A model generated the notes under the pieces. The model made no database searches. It saw only the letters and a program-made list of their open reading frames with translations, and was not told the DNA's origin. The position numbers were made by a program, and so were the translations under genes. This document shows positions 23,986 to 32,187 of a DNA stretch of 36,336 bases, piece after piece; the stretch's first letter is position 1, and each line of letters opens with the position of its first letter. This DNA comes from an uncultured Acetatifactor sp. (GTDB lineage Bacteria; Bacillota; Clostridia; Lachnospirales; Lachnospiraceae), in assembly GCA_910585665.1 (NCBI GenBank), contig CAJUFI010000037.1:1-36336 (forward strand), in the 5' to 3' direction.

Positions 23986-25269
23986 CTATTCGAAGAAACT
24001 TTCCTCCATCAGCCTGTCCAGGAGCTCCGCGAACAGGGTGTTAGCCCAGGCGAACCAGGGCCTGGTGAACTGTTCCGGCGCAGAGGGCTGGAAGGACTCG
24101 TGCATATAATTGGTCCCGGCGTGGGTCTTGGACAGCATGTCAAGGCAGGCCAGAATCTCCTCCCGGCTGTCGGAAGTCAGCGCCTGCATGACGATGCCGA
24201 TGTGCCACACGAAACCTTCCGGCGTGTGGGGGCTGCCCACCCCTTTCGCAAGGCTCCCTTCATAATAGAAAGGATTGTCCTGGGAGAGGATGAAGCTGCG
24301 GGTGTTGCGGTAGAGCTCATCATCCCTGCCGCAGTACCCCAGATAAGGCATGGCCAGAAGGCTGGGGGAATTGGCATCGTCCATCAGCACATGGTTGCCG
24401 AAGCCGTCCGTCTCATAGGCATACATCGCTCCGTACCTGGGATGCCGCACCACGCCGTATGTCTCGATGCCGTCCCGGATCTCCTCGGAAAGCGCTCTGC
24501 ACTGTCCGGCCAGTTCTTCGTCCTGATAGCATTCCCGGCAGATCTCCTCCGCGTAGTCAAGGGCCTTGACCGCCATCATATTGGAAGGGATCAGATATCC
24601 GAAGACGCAGCAGTCGTCAGAAGGCCGGAAGCCTGACCAGGTCATGCCTGTCACGTTCACCGGGCGCCCCTTGCCCTGATGGGGCAGCGTATCCGTCTTC
24701 ACGCACTCTCTGCGGCGGAAGAAGTAGGGGGAATTCCTGTGGTCCTGCTCCACCGTGAAGGTCTCCAGGATGGCCCGTATCATGTCCTTGTACTGGTCTG
24801 TGAAAATTCTGTCAATCCCTGTGGTCTTCCAGTACACATGGCCCAGGTACAGCGGCGCGCACAGGGAATCCACCTCGTACTTGCGCTCCCACACATGGTC
24901 GTTGAGCGCGGTCTCGTCCAGGTATCCCCCCGTGGCCCCATTGGCGCTTTCATTGAACGCATTGGCATACGGGTCGATGCAGACCATCCGGGCCTGCCTG
25001 GCGATGACGCCCTCCAGGATGTCCTGCAACTGGGCATCTTCCCTGGCGTACTTCACATAAGGTCTCACCTGGGCAGCGGAATCCCGAAGCCACATGGCCG
25101 GGATGTCCCCGGTGATTACGAAATAGCTGCCGTCCTCCAGCTGCTTCACCGTGGTCTCCATGGTGTTCAGGAAGCACTGGGCCGCCAGCGGCGCCAGGGC
25201 CTCATAGTGCTCCTTGTAATACGCCTCAAGCTTTTCCGCCCTCTTGGTCAATATTTCCGGTATGTTCAT
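23986..25269 (-). CDS. Glycoside hydrolase family 125 exo-alpha-1,6-mannosidase
   Basis: ATG at 25269 follows GGAGGGAGAAG. The 427-residue protein matches GH125 throughout: GDIPAMWLRDSAAQVRPY (54-71), IDPYANAFNESANG, VTGMTWSGFRPSDDCC with the candidate acid Asp at 218-219, YLIPSNMMAV, and near the C-terminus NYMHESF and FTRPWFAWANTLFAEL with the candidate base Glu. GH125 enzymes cleave non-reducing alpha-1,6-linked mannose by inversion, for example from host N-glycans. No signal peptide is present, so it acts inside the cell on imported oligosaccharides. A small gene lies just upstream on the same strand. It converges with tetR. Confidence 0.94.
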   Translation of the reverse strand: MNIPEILTKRAEKLEAYYKEHYEALAPLAAQCFLNTMETTVKQLEDGSYFVITGDIPAMWLRDSAAQVRPYVKYAREDAQLQDILEGVIARQARMVCIDPYANAFNESANGATGGYLDETALNDHVWERKYEVDSLCAPLYLGHVYWKTTGIDRIFTDQYKDMIRAILETFTVEQDHRNSPYFFRRRECVKTDTLPHQGKGRPVNVTGMTWSGFRPSDDCCVFGYLIPSNMMAVKALDYAEEICRECYQDEELAGQCRALSEEIRDGIETYGVVRHPRYGAMYAYETDGFGNHVLMDDANSPSLLAMPYLGYCGRDDELYRNTRSFILSQDNPFYYEGSLAKGVGSPHTPEGFVWHIGIVMQALTSDSREEILACLDMLSKTHAGTNYMHESFQPSAPEQFTRPWFAWANTLFAELLDRLMEESFFE

Positions 25270-25288
25270 CTTCTCCCTCCATTTCCGG

Positions 25289-25510
25289 TCACCGTTCATT
25301 GTCCGGTTTTCCCGCATTCATATCCGTGTAGCAATCCAGGAGCCCCACGGTCTCGCTGGCCGGTCGGCCGTACATATTGCAGCATTTATGGGAGACTTCC
25401 CCCGCAGCGCTCTTCCCGTCTTCCATCTCGACGCTCATCCGGGCCACACCCATCCGTGTCTCGCTGTCCAAATGCCTCAAAATATCTTCTATCAGCCGCT
25501 CCTCTTCCAT
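25289..25510 (-). CDS. Small unknown protein upstream of GH125
   Basis: ATG at 25510 follows GAGGCGGGGTATC. The 73-residue product begins MEEERLIEDILRHLDSET, then continues through RMSVEMEDGKSAAGEVSHKC to an acidic and polar end with three Cys. It is soluble and partly helical. It ends 19 bp before the GH125 start and shares its promoter. I do not recognise a family. Good ribosome site, protein-like composition and operon position support it as a real gene. Confidence 0.6.
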   Translation of the reverse strand: MEEERLIEDILRHLDSETRMGVARMSVEMEDGKSAAGEVSHKCCNMYGRPASETVGLLDCYTDMNAGKPDNER

Positions 25511-25619
25511 GATACCCCGCCTCTCTGTCCTACCATCCTCCGGATCCTGCATCCTTTCCGCACGGCTGGAGCCCACATCCGGCAGGCCCTCTTCCCGGCG
25601 GAAAAGTTATATGACTATC

Positions 25620-25628
25620 ATTATAACA
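25620..25628 (-). promoter_or_regulatory. Extended -10 promoter of the small ORF-GH125 operon
   Basis: On the minus strand TGTTATAAT is an extended -10 element; no good -35 is present. The region 25511-25856 holds no gene I can see, only this promoter and the divergent dehydrogenase promoter. Confidence 0.5.
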
Positions 25629-25770
25629 GATTTCCGCTTCAACGCAAAGAAGATTTCATGTCTTTTTCGCTTTCTGTCCAAAATCTATGCAGTATAACAG
25701 GAAAACCGTCTCGCTTCTACCGATATTTCTTTCACAAATCGACCTTATTTCCTGAAATTTTCGTCACATA

Positions 25771-25801
25771 TGGATTATTGCCGAAAAAAATAGTATACTA
25801 T
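25771..25801 (+). promoter_or_regulatory. Possible promoter of the dehydrogenase gene, with palindromic -10
   Basis: TATACT (25794-25799) lies inside a perfect 12-bp palindrome ATAGTATACTAT (25790-25801). The -35 (TGGATT, 17 bp upstream) is poor, so activation or another -35 may be needed. Confidence 0.4.
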
Positions 25802-25856
25802 CCATGTAAAGTCCTGAAAATGACAAAGATGCTCAGCATCCGGAAAAGAGGTAAGC

Positions 25857-26843
25857 ATGAAAATCTTATTCTACGACACCAAAAGCTACGACAGGGAATC
25901 CTTCCAGGCCATCCTGGCGGACTACCCCAACATCACCATCGAGTACACCAAATCCGACCTGGACTCCAGGACCGCCGCCCTGGCCGAGGGCTTCGACGCC
26001 GTCTGCGCCTTCGTCAGCTCCGACATAGGCGCCGAGACCCTGGAGATCCTCCACAGCAAGGAAATCGGCCTGATCCTGATGCGCTGCGCAGGCTTCAACA
26101 ATATCGACCTGGACACCGCCCGGAAATACGGCATCCGCATCATGCGCGTCCCCGGCTACTCCCCGGAGGCCGTGGCGGAGCATGCCATGGCGCTGGCGCT
26201 GGCCTGCAACCGCCGCCTTTACAAAGCCTACAACAAGGTCCGCGAGAACGATTTCAGCCTAAGCGGTCTGATGGGCTTCAATTTCTACCAGAAGACCGCC
26301 GGCATCATCGGCACCGGCAAAATAGGCGCAGCCATGTGCCGCATCTGTCACGGCTTCGGCATGAAGGTCATCGCCCATGACGTCTACCAGAACGAATCCC
26401 TGAAAGATTTCGTGGAGTACGTCTCCCTTGACCGCCTGCTTTCTGACAGCGATGTCATTTCCCTCCACTGCCCGCTGATGGACTCCACCTACCATATCAT
26501 CGACATCAACACCATCAAAAAGATGAAGGACGGCGTCATCCTGGTGAACACTTCCCGGGGGGCCCTGGTGAAGACGGACGACCTGATCGAGGGCATCCGC
26601 ATGCACAAATTCGCCGGGGTAGGGCTGGACGTGTACGAAGAGGAGACCAACAATGTCTTCGAGGACCGCTCCGACGAGATCCTGGAGCATTCCACCACCG
26701 CAAGGCTCCTGTCCTTCCCCAACGTGATGATCACCTCCCATCAGGGCTTCTTCACCAGGGAAGCGCTGGAGGCCATCGCCGCCACCACCCTGAACAACGC
26801 CTTGGACTATCAGGACGGAAAGAAAAGCGCCAACCTGGTGTGA
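25857..26843 (+). CDS. D-lactate dehydrogenase-type 2-hydroxyacid dehydrogenase
   Basis: The 328-residue enzyme has the D-2-hydroxyacid dehydrogenase fold. The NAD site is GIIGTGKIGAAM (149-160). The catalytic triad is Arg234 (NTSRGALV), Glu near 262 (DVYEEE) and His295 (TSHQGFF), matching the spacing of lactobacillar D-lactate dehydrogenases. It reduces pyruvate or a related 2-keto acid with NADH in the cytosol and would re-oxidise NADH in fermentation. The start follows AGAGG. It is a single-gene unit, 122 bp before the SPFH gene. Other 2-hydroxyacids are possible substrates. Confidence 0.9.
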   Translation: MKILFYDTKSYDRESFQAILADYPNITIEYTKSDLDSRTAALAEGFDAVCAFVSSDIGAETLEILHSKEIGLILMRCAGFNNIDLDTARKYGIRIMRVPGYSPEAVAEHAMALALACNRRLYKAYNKVRENDFSLSGLMGFNFYQKTAGIIGTGKIGAAMCRICHGFGMKVIAHDVYQNESLKDFVEYVSLDRLLSDSDVISLHCPLMDSTYHIIDINTIKKMKDGVILVNTSRGALVKTDDLIEGIRMHKFAGVGLDVYEEETNNVFEDRSDEILEHSTTARLLSFPNVMITSHQGFFTREALEAIAATTLNNALDYQDGKKSANLV

Positions 26844-26903
26844 TGCCGTTTTTCGTAATATTTCGCTATTTTTTGCTTTTTTACGGATTCTATCCAAATC
26901 CTC

Positions 26904-26932
26904 TTGCAATTCGACTTGTTTTATGATATCAT
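26904..26932 (+). promoter_or_regulatory. Promoter of the SPFH-RHH operon
   Basis: TTGCAA (26904-26909), a 17-bp spacer and TATCAT (26927-26932) fit sigma-A. The -10 overlaps the first of two TGATATCA sites. Confidence 0.65.
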
Positions 26933-26942
26933 TTTGATATCA
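26924..26942. promoter_or_regulatory. Paired TGATATCA palindromes, candidate operator
   Basis: Two identical 8-bp palindromes (26924-26931 and 26935-26942) are separated by TTT, with centres 11 bp apart, about one helical turn. They cover the -10 box and the likely start site. The ribbon-helix-helix protein of this operon binds DNA as dimers to closely spaced sites in known families and is a natural candidate. Confidence 0.55.
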
Positions 26943-26965
26943 AAAAGATTACAGGAGGTATTCCT

Positions 26966-28003
26966 ATGGAAGAAAAGGTATTGAAAGGCAAGAAAAACGG
27001 CATGGCCGTGCTGTTGCTGATTGTTCTGGCATACATCGTCGCCATCGCCCTGGTGGTCTGGAGCGGCATCAGCCTGTCCCAGGCCGAGACTCCTGTGGCG
27101 GAGGTCCTGATGGCACTGGGCATCGCGGTGCTCAGTTTGGGATGGATCTTCCTGTTGGGCCTGAAAGTGCTCCGGCCCCAGGAGGCCCTGGTCCTGACCC
27201 TCTTCGGCAAATATGTGGGCACGCTGAAGGAGAACGGCTTCTACTTCGTGAATCCTTTCTGCGTGGGCGTGAACCCGGCTTCCAAGACCAAGCTGAACCA
27301 GAGCGGCGATGTGTCGGAGCACGGCGGCCTGGCCGCGATCGCCCTGGCAAACGGGGCCCAGAACATGAACATCTCAGGGGACTACGGCAGCAAGAAGCTG
27401 TCCCTGAAGATCATGACCCTGAACAACAGCCGGCAGAAGATCAACGACTGCCTGGGCAACCCCATCGAGATCGGAATCGCCGTCACCTGGCGGATCCTGG
27501 ATACGGCCAAGGCCGTGTTCAATGTGGAGAATTATAAGGAGTTCCTGTCCCTGCAGTGCGACAGCGCCCTCCGCAACGTGGTCAGGCTCTACCCTTACGA
27601 TGTGGCGCCGGGAGTGGACACCACCGGGGACGGCGTGGCGGACGAGGGGAGTCTGCGGGGCTCCAGCGAAGTGGTGGCCCTCCGGATTCGGGACGAGATC
27701 CAGAACCGGGTGAAGGAAGCCGGCATCCAGGTGCTGGAGGCTAGGATCACCTACCTGGCCTACGCCCCGGAAATCGCTGCGGTGATGCTGCAGCGCCAGC
27801 AGGCTTCCGCCATCATCGACGCCAGGAAGATGATCGTGGACGGGGCCGTGGGCATGGTGGAGATGGCTTTGGACCGTCTGGGCGAGAACAATGTGGTGCA
27901 GCTGGATGAGGAGCGCAAGGCGGCGATGGTCTCCAATCTTCTGGTGGTGCTGTGCGGCAACCGGGACGCCCAGCCCATCGTGAACTCGGGGAGCCTGTAC
28001 TGA
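26966..28003 (+). CDS. SPFH/band 7 domain membrane protein
   Basis: The ATG follows GGAGGTATTCCT. The 345-residue protein has two N-terminal membrane segments (about 12-34 and 45-66), then an SPFH domain opening with KVLRPQEALVLTLFGKYVGT and ENGFYFVNPF, and containing GNPIEIGIAVTWRILDTAKA and YAPEIAAVMLQRQQASAI. The C-terminal helices include VDGAVGMVEMALDRLGE. SPFH proteins form large membrane-bound rings and organise membrane microdomains or proteases. The stop overlaps the next start as TGATG, so it is coupled to a small DNA-binding protein. Confidence 0.93.
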   Translation: MEEKVLKGKKNGMAVLLLIVLAYIVAIALVVWSGISLSQAETPVAEVLMALGIAVLSLGWIFLLGLKVLRPQEALVLTLFGKYVGTLKENGFYFVNPFCVGVNPASKTKLNQSGDVSEHGGLAAIALANGAQNMNISGDYGSKKLSLKIMTLNNSRQKINDCLGNPIEIGIAVTWRILDTAKAVFNVENYKEFLSLQCDSALRNVVRLYPYDVAPGVDTTGDGVADEGSLRGSSEVVALRIRDEIQNRVKEAGIQVLEARITYLAYAPEIAAVMLQRQQASAIIDARKMIVDGAVGMVEMALDRLGENNVVQLDEERKAAMVSNLLVVLCGNRDAQPIVNSGSLY

Positions 28004-28200
28004 TGGCCGACAGCAAGAAGCAGGTCCCCCTGCGCCTGTCAACCAAGCTCTACGATGCCATCGCCGCCTGGGCGGAGGACGACTTTCGCTCGGTCAACGG
28101 CCAGATAGAGTATTTGTTGACGGAATGTGTCAGACAGCGGAAGAAGAACGGGAAATATGTCCCGGAGGAATTGGACGTACCGCCGGATCTGGATATCTGA
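28003..28200 (+). CDS. Ribbon-helix-helix (Arc-like) DNA-binding protein
   Basis: The 65-residue product starts MADSKKQVPLRLSTKLYDAI, the RHH beta strand (VPLRLS), followed by a helix containing AAWAEDDFRSVNGQIEYLLT. This matches Arc/MetJ-type RHH proteins that often pair with SPFH genes. The ATG overlaps the SPFH stop by one base (TGATG), so it is translated by coupling. It may autoregulate the operon through the paired TGATATCA sites. The Lys-rich middle and PPDLDI tail are typical. Confidence 0.85.
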   Translation: MADSKKQVPLRLSTKLYDAIAAWAEDDFRSVNGQIEYLLTECVRQRKKNGKYVPEELDVPPDLDI

Positions 28201-28219
28201 AACTGTGCAGAAATCGAAA

Positions 28220-28286
28220 GCTGCCGCGCCAACCGGGGTGCTTTCCGGGCTTCTATGGCCTGGGAGCGCACCTTTCGCGCGGCAGC
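28220..28286 (+). terminator. Ten-bp stem with long loop after the RHH gene
   Basis: GCTGCCGCGC (28220-28229) pairs perfectly with GCGCGGCAGC (28277-28286), followed by CTTTCTTT. The 47-base loop is long for a terminator, but the location suits one. Confidence 0.45.
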
Positions 28287-28340
28287 CTTTCTTTGCCATC
28301 CGCATCCGCCGTTTCTGGCCTTTCTTCTTTCCAGCCCTTG

Positions 28341-28379
28341 CTTCTGTCCAAGCCCTCTTCTGTCCAAGCCCTCTTCTGT
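28341..28379. repeat. Short tandem repeat, 16-bp unit
   Basis: CTTCTGTCCAAGCCCT occurs twice in tandem (28341-28372) with a third partial copy, just downstream of the AraC gene 3' end. Confidence 0.85.
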
Positions 28380-28400
28380 CTGGTCCTTCCCGTCCGCTTC

Positions 28401-29195
28401 TCATCCCTCTGCCCTTTTCTTTTGCTTCCGATATTCCGCGGGTGCGCTTCCCGTCTTTCTGCGGAACACATCGTTGAAAGTGCGTATGCTCTGGAAGCCG
28501 CTTTCCAGGGCCACCTGGGTAATGGGCAGATTCGTCTTCAGCAACAGGCTGACTGCGGCATTGAACCGGTAAGTATTCAGATAATCATTGAAATGCATCC
28601 CAAAAACCGAACAAAAAATCCTGGAAAAATAAAAATAGTCATATCCCAGCGCGTCCGCCACCGTTTTAAGGGTAATCCGGTTCCGATAATTCTCAGCAAT
28701 GTAATCAAGAATGAAATTCATGATGGAAGATTCATTGCGGTGGCGCTCCGTCAGCGGAATCTGCTCCAGATACATCCCGCAGACCGCGTACAGACAGGAG
28801 GACAGCAGATAGAAATCCGGGGCCTCCTCCCTCAGCAGATTCTGCCGAAGGTAAGGCAGCATAGCCCCGTCACAGCGAAACCGGCTGCCCTCCCCCACCT
28901 TTCCCTTGACAGCGGCAGCGAATTCCGGGACGAAATCTTCGGAAAAGACCCCCACCCAATAGACCGTATCGGAATCGGGATGGAGCGAATGGATTTCGTT
29001 GGAAAGACACAGCGCAAAGTCCTCTGTCCCAAGAACCTCCTCCTTGTTGCCGATATTACAGTGAAGATTACCCGAAATAGCATATATCAGTTCCAAATTC
29101 TGATGGAAATGCATCTCCCAGTCCGTGCCCCTGGCATAGATGACAGCATTGTAGGAATGGTTCCCTACGGAATTGTCCGGCTGATGAAAAATCAT
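28401..29195 (-). CDS. AraC-family regulator, divergent from the glycyl radical cluster
   Basis: ATG at 29195 follows GAGGTGGGCC. The 264-residue protein has an N-terminal cupin-like ligand domain (about 1-130, with HFHQNLELIYAISGNL) and a C-terminal AraC double HTH (about 160-260), with ITLKTVADALGYDYFYFSRI and ITQVALESGFQSIRTFNDVF. The final segment GSAPAEYRKQ is the conserved family ending. It is divergently transcribed from the activase and glycyl radical enzyme genes and is their likely activator. The ligand is unknown but should relate to the enzyme's substrate. Confidence 0.93.
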   Translation of the reverse strand: MIFHQPDNSVGNHSYNAVIYARGTDWEMHFHQNLELIYAISGNLHCNIGNKEEVLGTEDFALCLSNEIHSLHPDSDTVYWVGVFSEDFVPEFAAAVKGKVGEGSRFRCDGAMLPYLRQNLLREEAPDFYLLSSCLYAVCGMYLEQIPLTERHRNESSIMNFILDYIAENYRNRITLKTVADALGYDYFYFSRIFCSVFGMHFNDYLNTYRFNAAVSLLLKTNLPITQVALESGFQSIRTFNDVFRRKTGSAPAEYRKQKKRAEG

Positions 29196-29227
29196 GGCCC
29201 ACCTCAAAATCACAAATTTTCGCTATC

Positions 29228-29257
29228 ATTGTACAATATGTTTCTGGCATGCGTCAA
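29228..29257 (-). promoter_or_regulatory. Promoter of the AraC gene
   Basis: On the minus strand TTGACG (29257-29252), an 18-bp spacer and TACAAT (29233-29228) lie in the 136-bp divergent region. The activase promoter was not clear, as expected if it needs the activator. Confidence 0.55.
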
Positions 29258-29331
29258 CGGATTTCTTTACAATAATGATACATAATTCTACATCCAAATC
29301 AGACGGCCAAAAGGGAATCAGGAGGAGCAGC

Positions 29332-30177
29332 ATGAAGGGATTGGTATTTTCTATAGAGGAATTTTCCGTGTTCGACGGGCCGGGAGTGCGCACCACAGTC
29401 TTTTTGAAAGGGTGCCCCCTACATTGCGAATGGTGCCATAATCCGGAGGGACAGGAGACCGGGAACCGGATCATACGCTCCCGGAACGGCTGCCTGCAGT
29501 GCGGGCGCTGCGAAGCGGAAGCGGCGGCGGAAGACGGCCGGCTCCGATACACGGCCAAAAGCATGGCCCTATGCCCCAATCATCTGCTGCGGTATTGCGC
29601 CAGAGAATACACGGCGGAGGAGCTGGTGCGGAAAATCGCAAAAAATTTCCATTTCCTGAACAAAGGCGGGGGCGTCACTTTTTCCGGCGGAGAGCCCTTG
29701 CTCCAGCACGAGTTCCTGACGGCATGCCTGTCGCTGCTGGAAGGAAAGACCCACCGGGCCATCCAGACCAGCGGTTTTGCCGCCCCGGAAATCTTCCGGA
29801 ATGCCCTCTCCCATGCGGACTACATGCTTTTCGACCTGAAGCTCATGGACGAGACGGAGCATATAAGATACACGGGGGTGTCCAACAAGGCGATTCTCCA
29901 GAACTTCGCCTTCCTGTGCCAGAGCGGCGTCCCCTTCGTGGCCAGAACGCCGTTGATTCCCCATGTGACGGATACTCCGGAAAACCTCACCGCGATTGCC
30001 CGGGCGCTGTCCTCCCATGGGATAAAGGCCATTGAGCTGCTCCCATACAATAAGATGGCCGGAGCGAAATACGCGCTGATTGAGGAAACCTACGCGCCGT
30101 CTTTCGACACTTCGGCGGAATGCTCCCCCAGGACCGAGATTTTCAAGTCCTACGGCATTGCGGCCAGAATCGTCTAG
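29332..30177 (+). CDS. Glycyl-radical enzyme activating protein (radical SAM)
   Basis: ATG at 29332 follows GGAGGAGCAGC. The 281-residue enzyme has the radical SAM motif CPLHCEWC (CX3CX2C), preceded by SVFDGPGVRTTVFLKG, typical of activases. An inserted ferredoxin-like segment has CLQCGRC and a later MALCPN, fitting one extra iron-sulfur cluster. The SAM-binding GGEP motif is TFSGGEPLLQ. It installs the glycyl radical on the partner enzyme encoded next. The C-terminus ends normally (KSYGIAARIV). Only 98 bp separate its stop from the first likely ATG of the partner gene. Confidence 0.94.
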   Translation: MKGLVFSIEEFSVFDGPGVRTTVFLKGCPLHCEWCHNPEGQETGNRIIRSRNGCLQCGRCEAEAAAEDGRLRYTAKSMALCPNHLLRYCAREYTAEELVRKIAKNFHFLNKGGGVTFSGGEPLLQHEFLTACLSLLEGKTHRAIQTSGFAAPEIFRNALSHADYMLFDLKLMDETEHIRYTGVSNKAILQNFAFLCQSGVPFVARTPLIPHVTDTPENLTAIARALSSHGIKAIELLPYNKMAGAKYALIEETYAPSFDTSAECSPRTEIFKSYGIAARIV

Positions 30178-30275
30178 CCCTTTCCCCACCCACGGCGCCA
30201 GACCATCCTAAAGCGCTGGGCGGAGCAGATGTAGAACTGGAACAGGAGTCCCCTCTCCTTCTGGAGCATGACACC

Positions 30276-32126
30276 ATGGGCTTCAACCGCACCCTGCGCT
30301 CCGTGCCCTTCTACCGGGACAGCCACGGAAACAAGGCCAGCTCCGGACCCAAACAGGGCAACCTGGTTCCGGATTACGGATTTGCCTTACAGAACGGATT
30401 TGAGACCATTCTGGCAGATACCCGCAGGATGCTTGCAGAGACAGGAGAAAGCCCTTTCTATGAAAGCGTCATTGCCGTACTGGAAGCCGCCATGGACTTC
30501 GCGGACCGTTACCGGGAAGAAGCCAGGCAGAAAGGGAATACCAAGCTGTACCATGCCCTCTGCAACATCCCCCGGAAAAAGCCCGCTTCTTTTTACGAGT
30601 CCTGTGTCTTCATGAAGTTCCTGTTGTTCACCCTGCGCTGCAACCGCAATACCCACATAACGCTGGGGCGCTTTGACCAGTATATGTACCCGTTTTTCGA
30701 AGGGGATTTGAAGGCAGGGAGTTCGGAGGAGTCGCTCCTTGAGACCCTGGAGGAGTTCTTTATCTCCATCAATTTCGACCTGGACATTTATTCCGGGATG
30801 CAGCAGGGGGACAGCGGCCAGAGCATGGTGCTGGGCGGCTACTCGCCTTCCGGGGAGGATATGTACAACCGTCTCTCCGAGCTTTGCATACAGGCATCCC
30901 TGGAACTGAGCCTGATAGACCCGAAAATCAATCTGCGCGCCAGCAGCAGGACGCCCGTCCAGCGGCTGGAATTCGCCACCACCCTCACCCGCCAGGGCCT
31001 TGGTTTCCCCCAGTACTGCAATGACGACATCGTCATCCCCGGACTGACGGCCCTGGGATATGCCCCGGAGGACGCTTACAATTACGCCGTGGCCGCCTGC
31101 TGGGAATATCTGGTCTCCGGCAATGCCATGGACATCCCCAACCTGCTCACCATGAACTTCCCTCTGGTGGTAGAGACCGCTCTCCGCCAGGAACTGTGCC
31201 GTTGCGCTTCCTTCGACGCCTTTCTGGACAAGGTGAAGGAAGAAATCCGGCGGGAGTGCGACCGGCTCATGGAAGCGGCGAAAATCCGGGAAAAAGACGG
31301 CGAATTCACCCAGAAATCGCCCTATCTGTCCATTTTCGTGGGCGGATGCCTGGCAAGCGACAAGGACGTGGCGGAAGGCGGAGCCGTCTACAACAATTAC
31401 GGCATCCACGGCGCGGGCATCTCCACGGCGGCCGACTCCCTGGCCGCTGTCAAAAAAGCTGTCTATGAAGAGCAGATCTGCACCGGGGAGGAACTGCTGG
31501 AAGCCCTTTCGGACAACTTCGAGCACCATGCGGAGCTCCGCAACCGGCTGCTCTCCTATCCTAAGATGGGCAACAACGAGGACTATGTGGATTCCCTGGC
31601 TTCGGAAATCATGGAAGCCTTCTCCGCATACCTGAACGGAAAGCCCAACAGCGCAGGGGGCATCTTCCGGGCAGGCACGGGAAGCGCCATGGAATACCTC
31701 TTCAGCGCCGCCAGAGTAGGTGCCACGCCGGACGGCCGCAAGGCCGGCCAGCCCTACGGCTCCAGCTTTTCCCCGGCGATCACCACAAAGCTGGAAGGCC
31801 CCCTGTCCTGTATCCAGTCCTTCACGAAGTTCGATATGCGCAAAATCATCAACGGCGGCCCGCTGACCATGGAAATCCATGACACGGTATTCCGGAATGA
31901 GGACGGCATCCGGAAAGTGGCCCAGTTGGTCAAGGGCTTCATCGACCTGGGCGGCCACCAGCTACAGCTGAACTCCATCAACCGGGACCGGCTGCTGGAT
32001 GCCCAGAAGCACCCGGAAGACCATCCCAACCTGATTGTGCGGGTGTGGGGCTGGAGTGGGTATTTCAATGAGCTTGACAAGGCTTATCAGGACCATATCA
32101 TACAGCGGACAGAGTTCATGTGCTGA
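30276..32126 (+). CDS. Glycyl radical enzyme of unknown substrate, 5' end apparently missing
   Basis: From ATG 30276 the product is 616 residues, against about 750-850 for the family. The barrel is intact: the active-site Cys275-Trp-Glu277 (AACWEYLVSG) and the glycyl radical loop RVWGWSGYF with Gly592. Cys-x-Glu is seen in dehydratases and lyases, while formate lyase has two Cys; so an eliminase is more likely than pyruvate formate-lyase. Family-like sequence continues upstream in frame to about 30230 (VELEQESPLLLEH) with no start codon, and a second frame just before reads TILKRWAEQM then stops. The 5' part may be deleted or frameshifted. ATG 30276 has a GGAG at long spacing. The enzyme may be a broken gene or a short functional form. 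Confidence 0.8.
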   Translation: MGFNRTLRSVPFYRDSHGNKASSGPKQGNLVPDYGFALQNGFETILADTRRMLAETGESPFYESVIAVLEAAMDFADRYREEARQKGNTKLYHALCNIPRKKPASFYESCVFMKFLLFTLRCNRNTHITLGRFDQYMYPFFEGDLKAGSSEESLLETLEEFFISINFDLDIYSGMQQGDSGQSMVLGGYSPSGEDMYNRLSELCIQASLELSLIDPKINLRASSRTPVQRLEFATTLTRQGLGFPQYCNDDIVIPGLTALGYAPEDAYNYAVAACWEYLVSGNAMDIPNLLTMNFPLVVETALRQELCRCASFDAFLDKVKEEIRRECDRLMEAAKIREKDGEFTQKSPYLSIFVGGCLASDKDVAEGGAVYNNYGIHGAGISTAADSLAAVKKAVYEEQICTGEELLEALSDNFEHHAELRNRLLSYPKMGNNEDYVDSLASEIMEAFSAYLNGKPNSAGGIFRAGTGSAMEYLFSAARVGATPDGRKAGQPYGSSFSPAITTKLEGPLSCIQSFTKFDMRKIINGGPLTMEIHDTVFRNEDGIRKVAQLVKGFIDLGGHQLQLNSINRDRLLDAQKHPEDHPNLIVRVWGWSGYFNELDKAYQDHIIQRTEFMC

Positions 32127-32143
32127 TTCCGTAGTTTATCCAG

Positions 32144-32167
32144 GGGCTGCCGGTTTTCAGGCAGCCC
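32144..32167 (+). terminator. Hairpin after the glycyl radical enzyme gene
   Basis: GGGCTGCC and GGCAGCCC form an eight-bp stem around an eight-base loop, 18 bp after the stop. There is no strong T-tract. Confidence 0.5.
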
Positions 32168-32187
32168 TCTGCCCTGCCACGTCTCTG

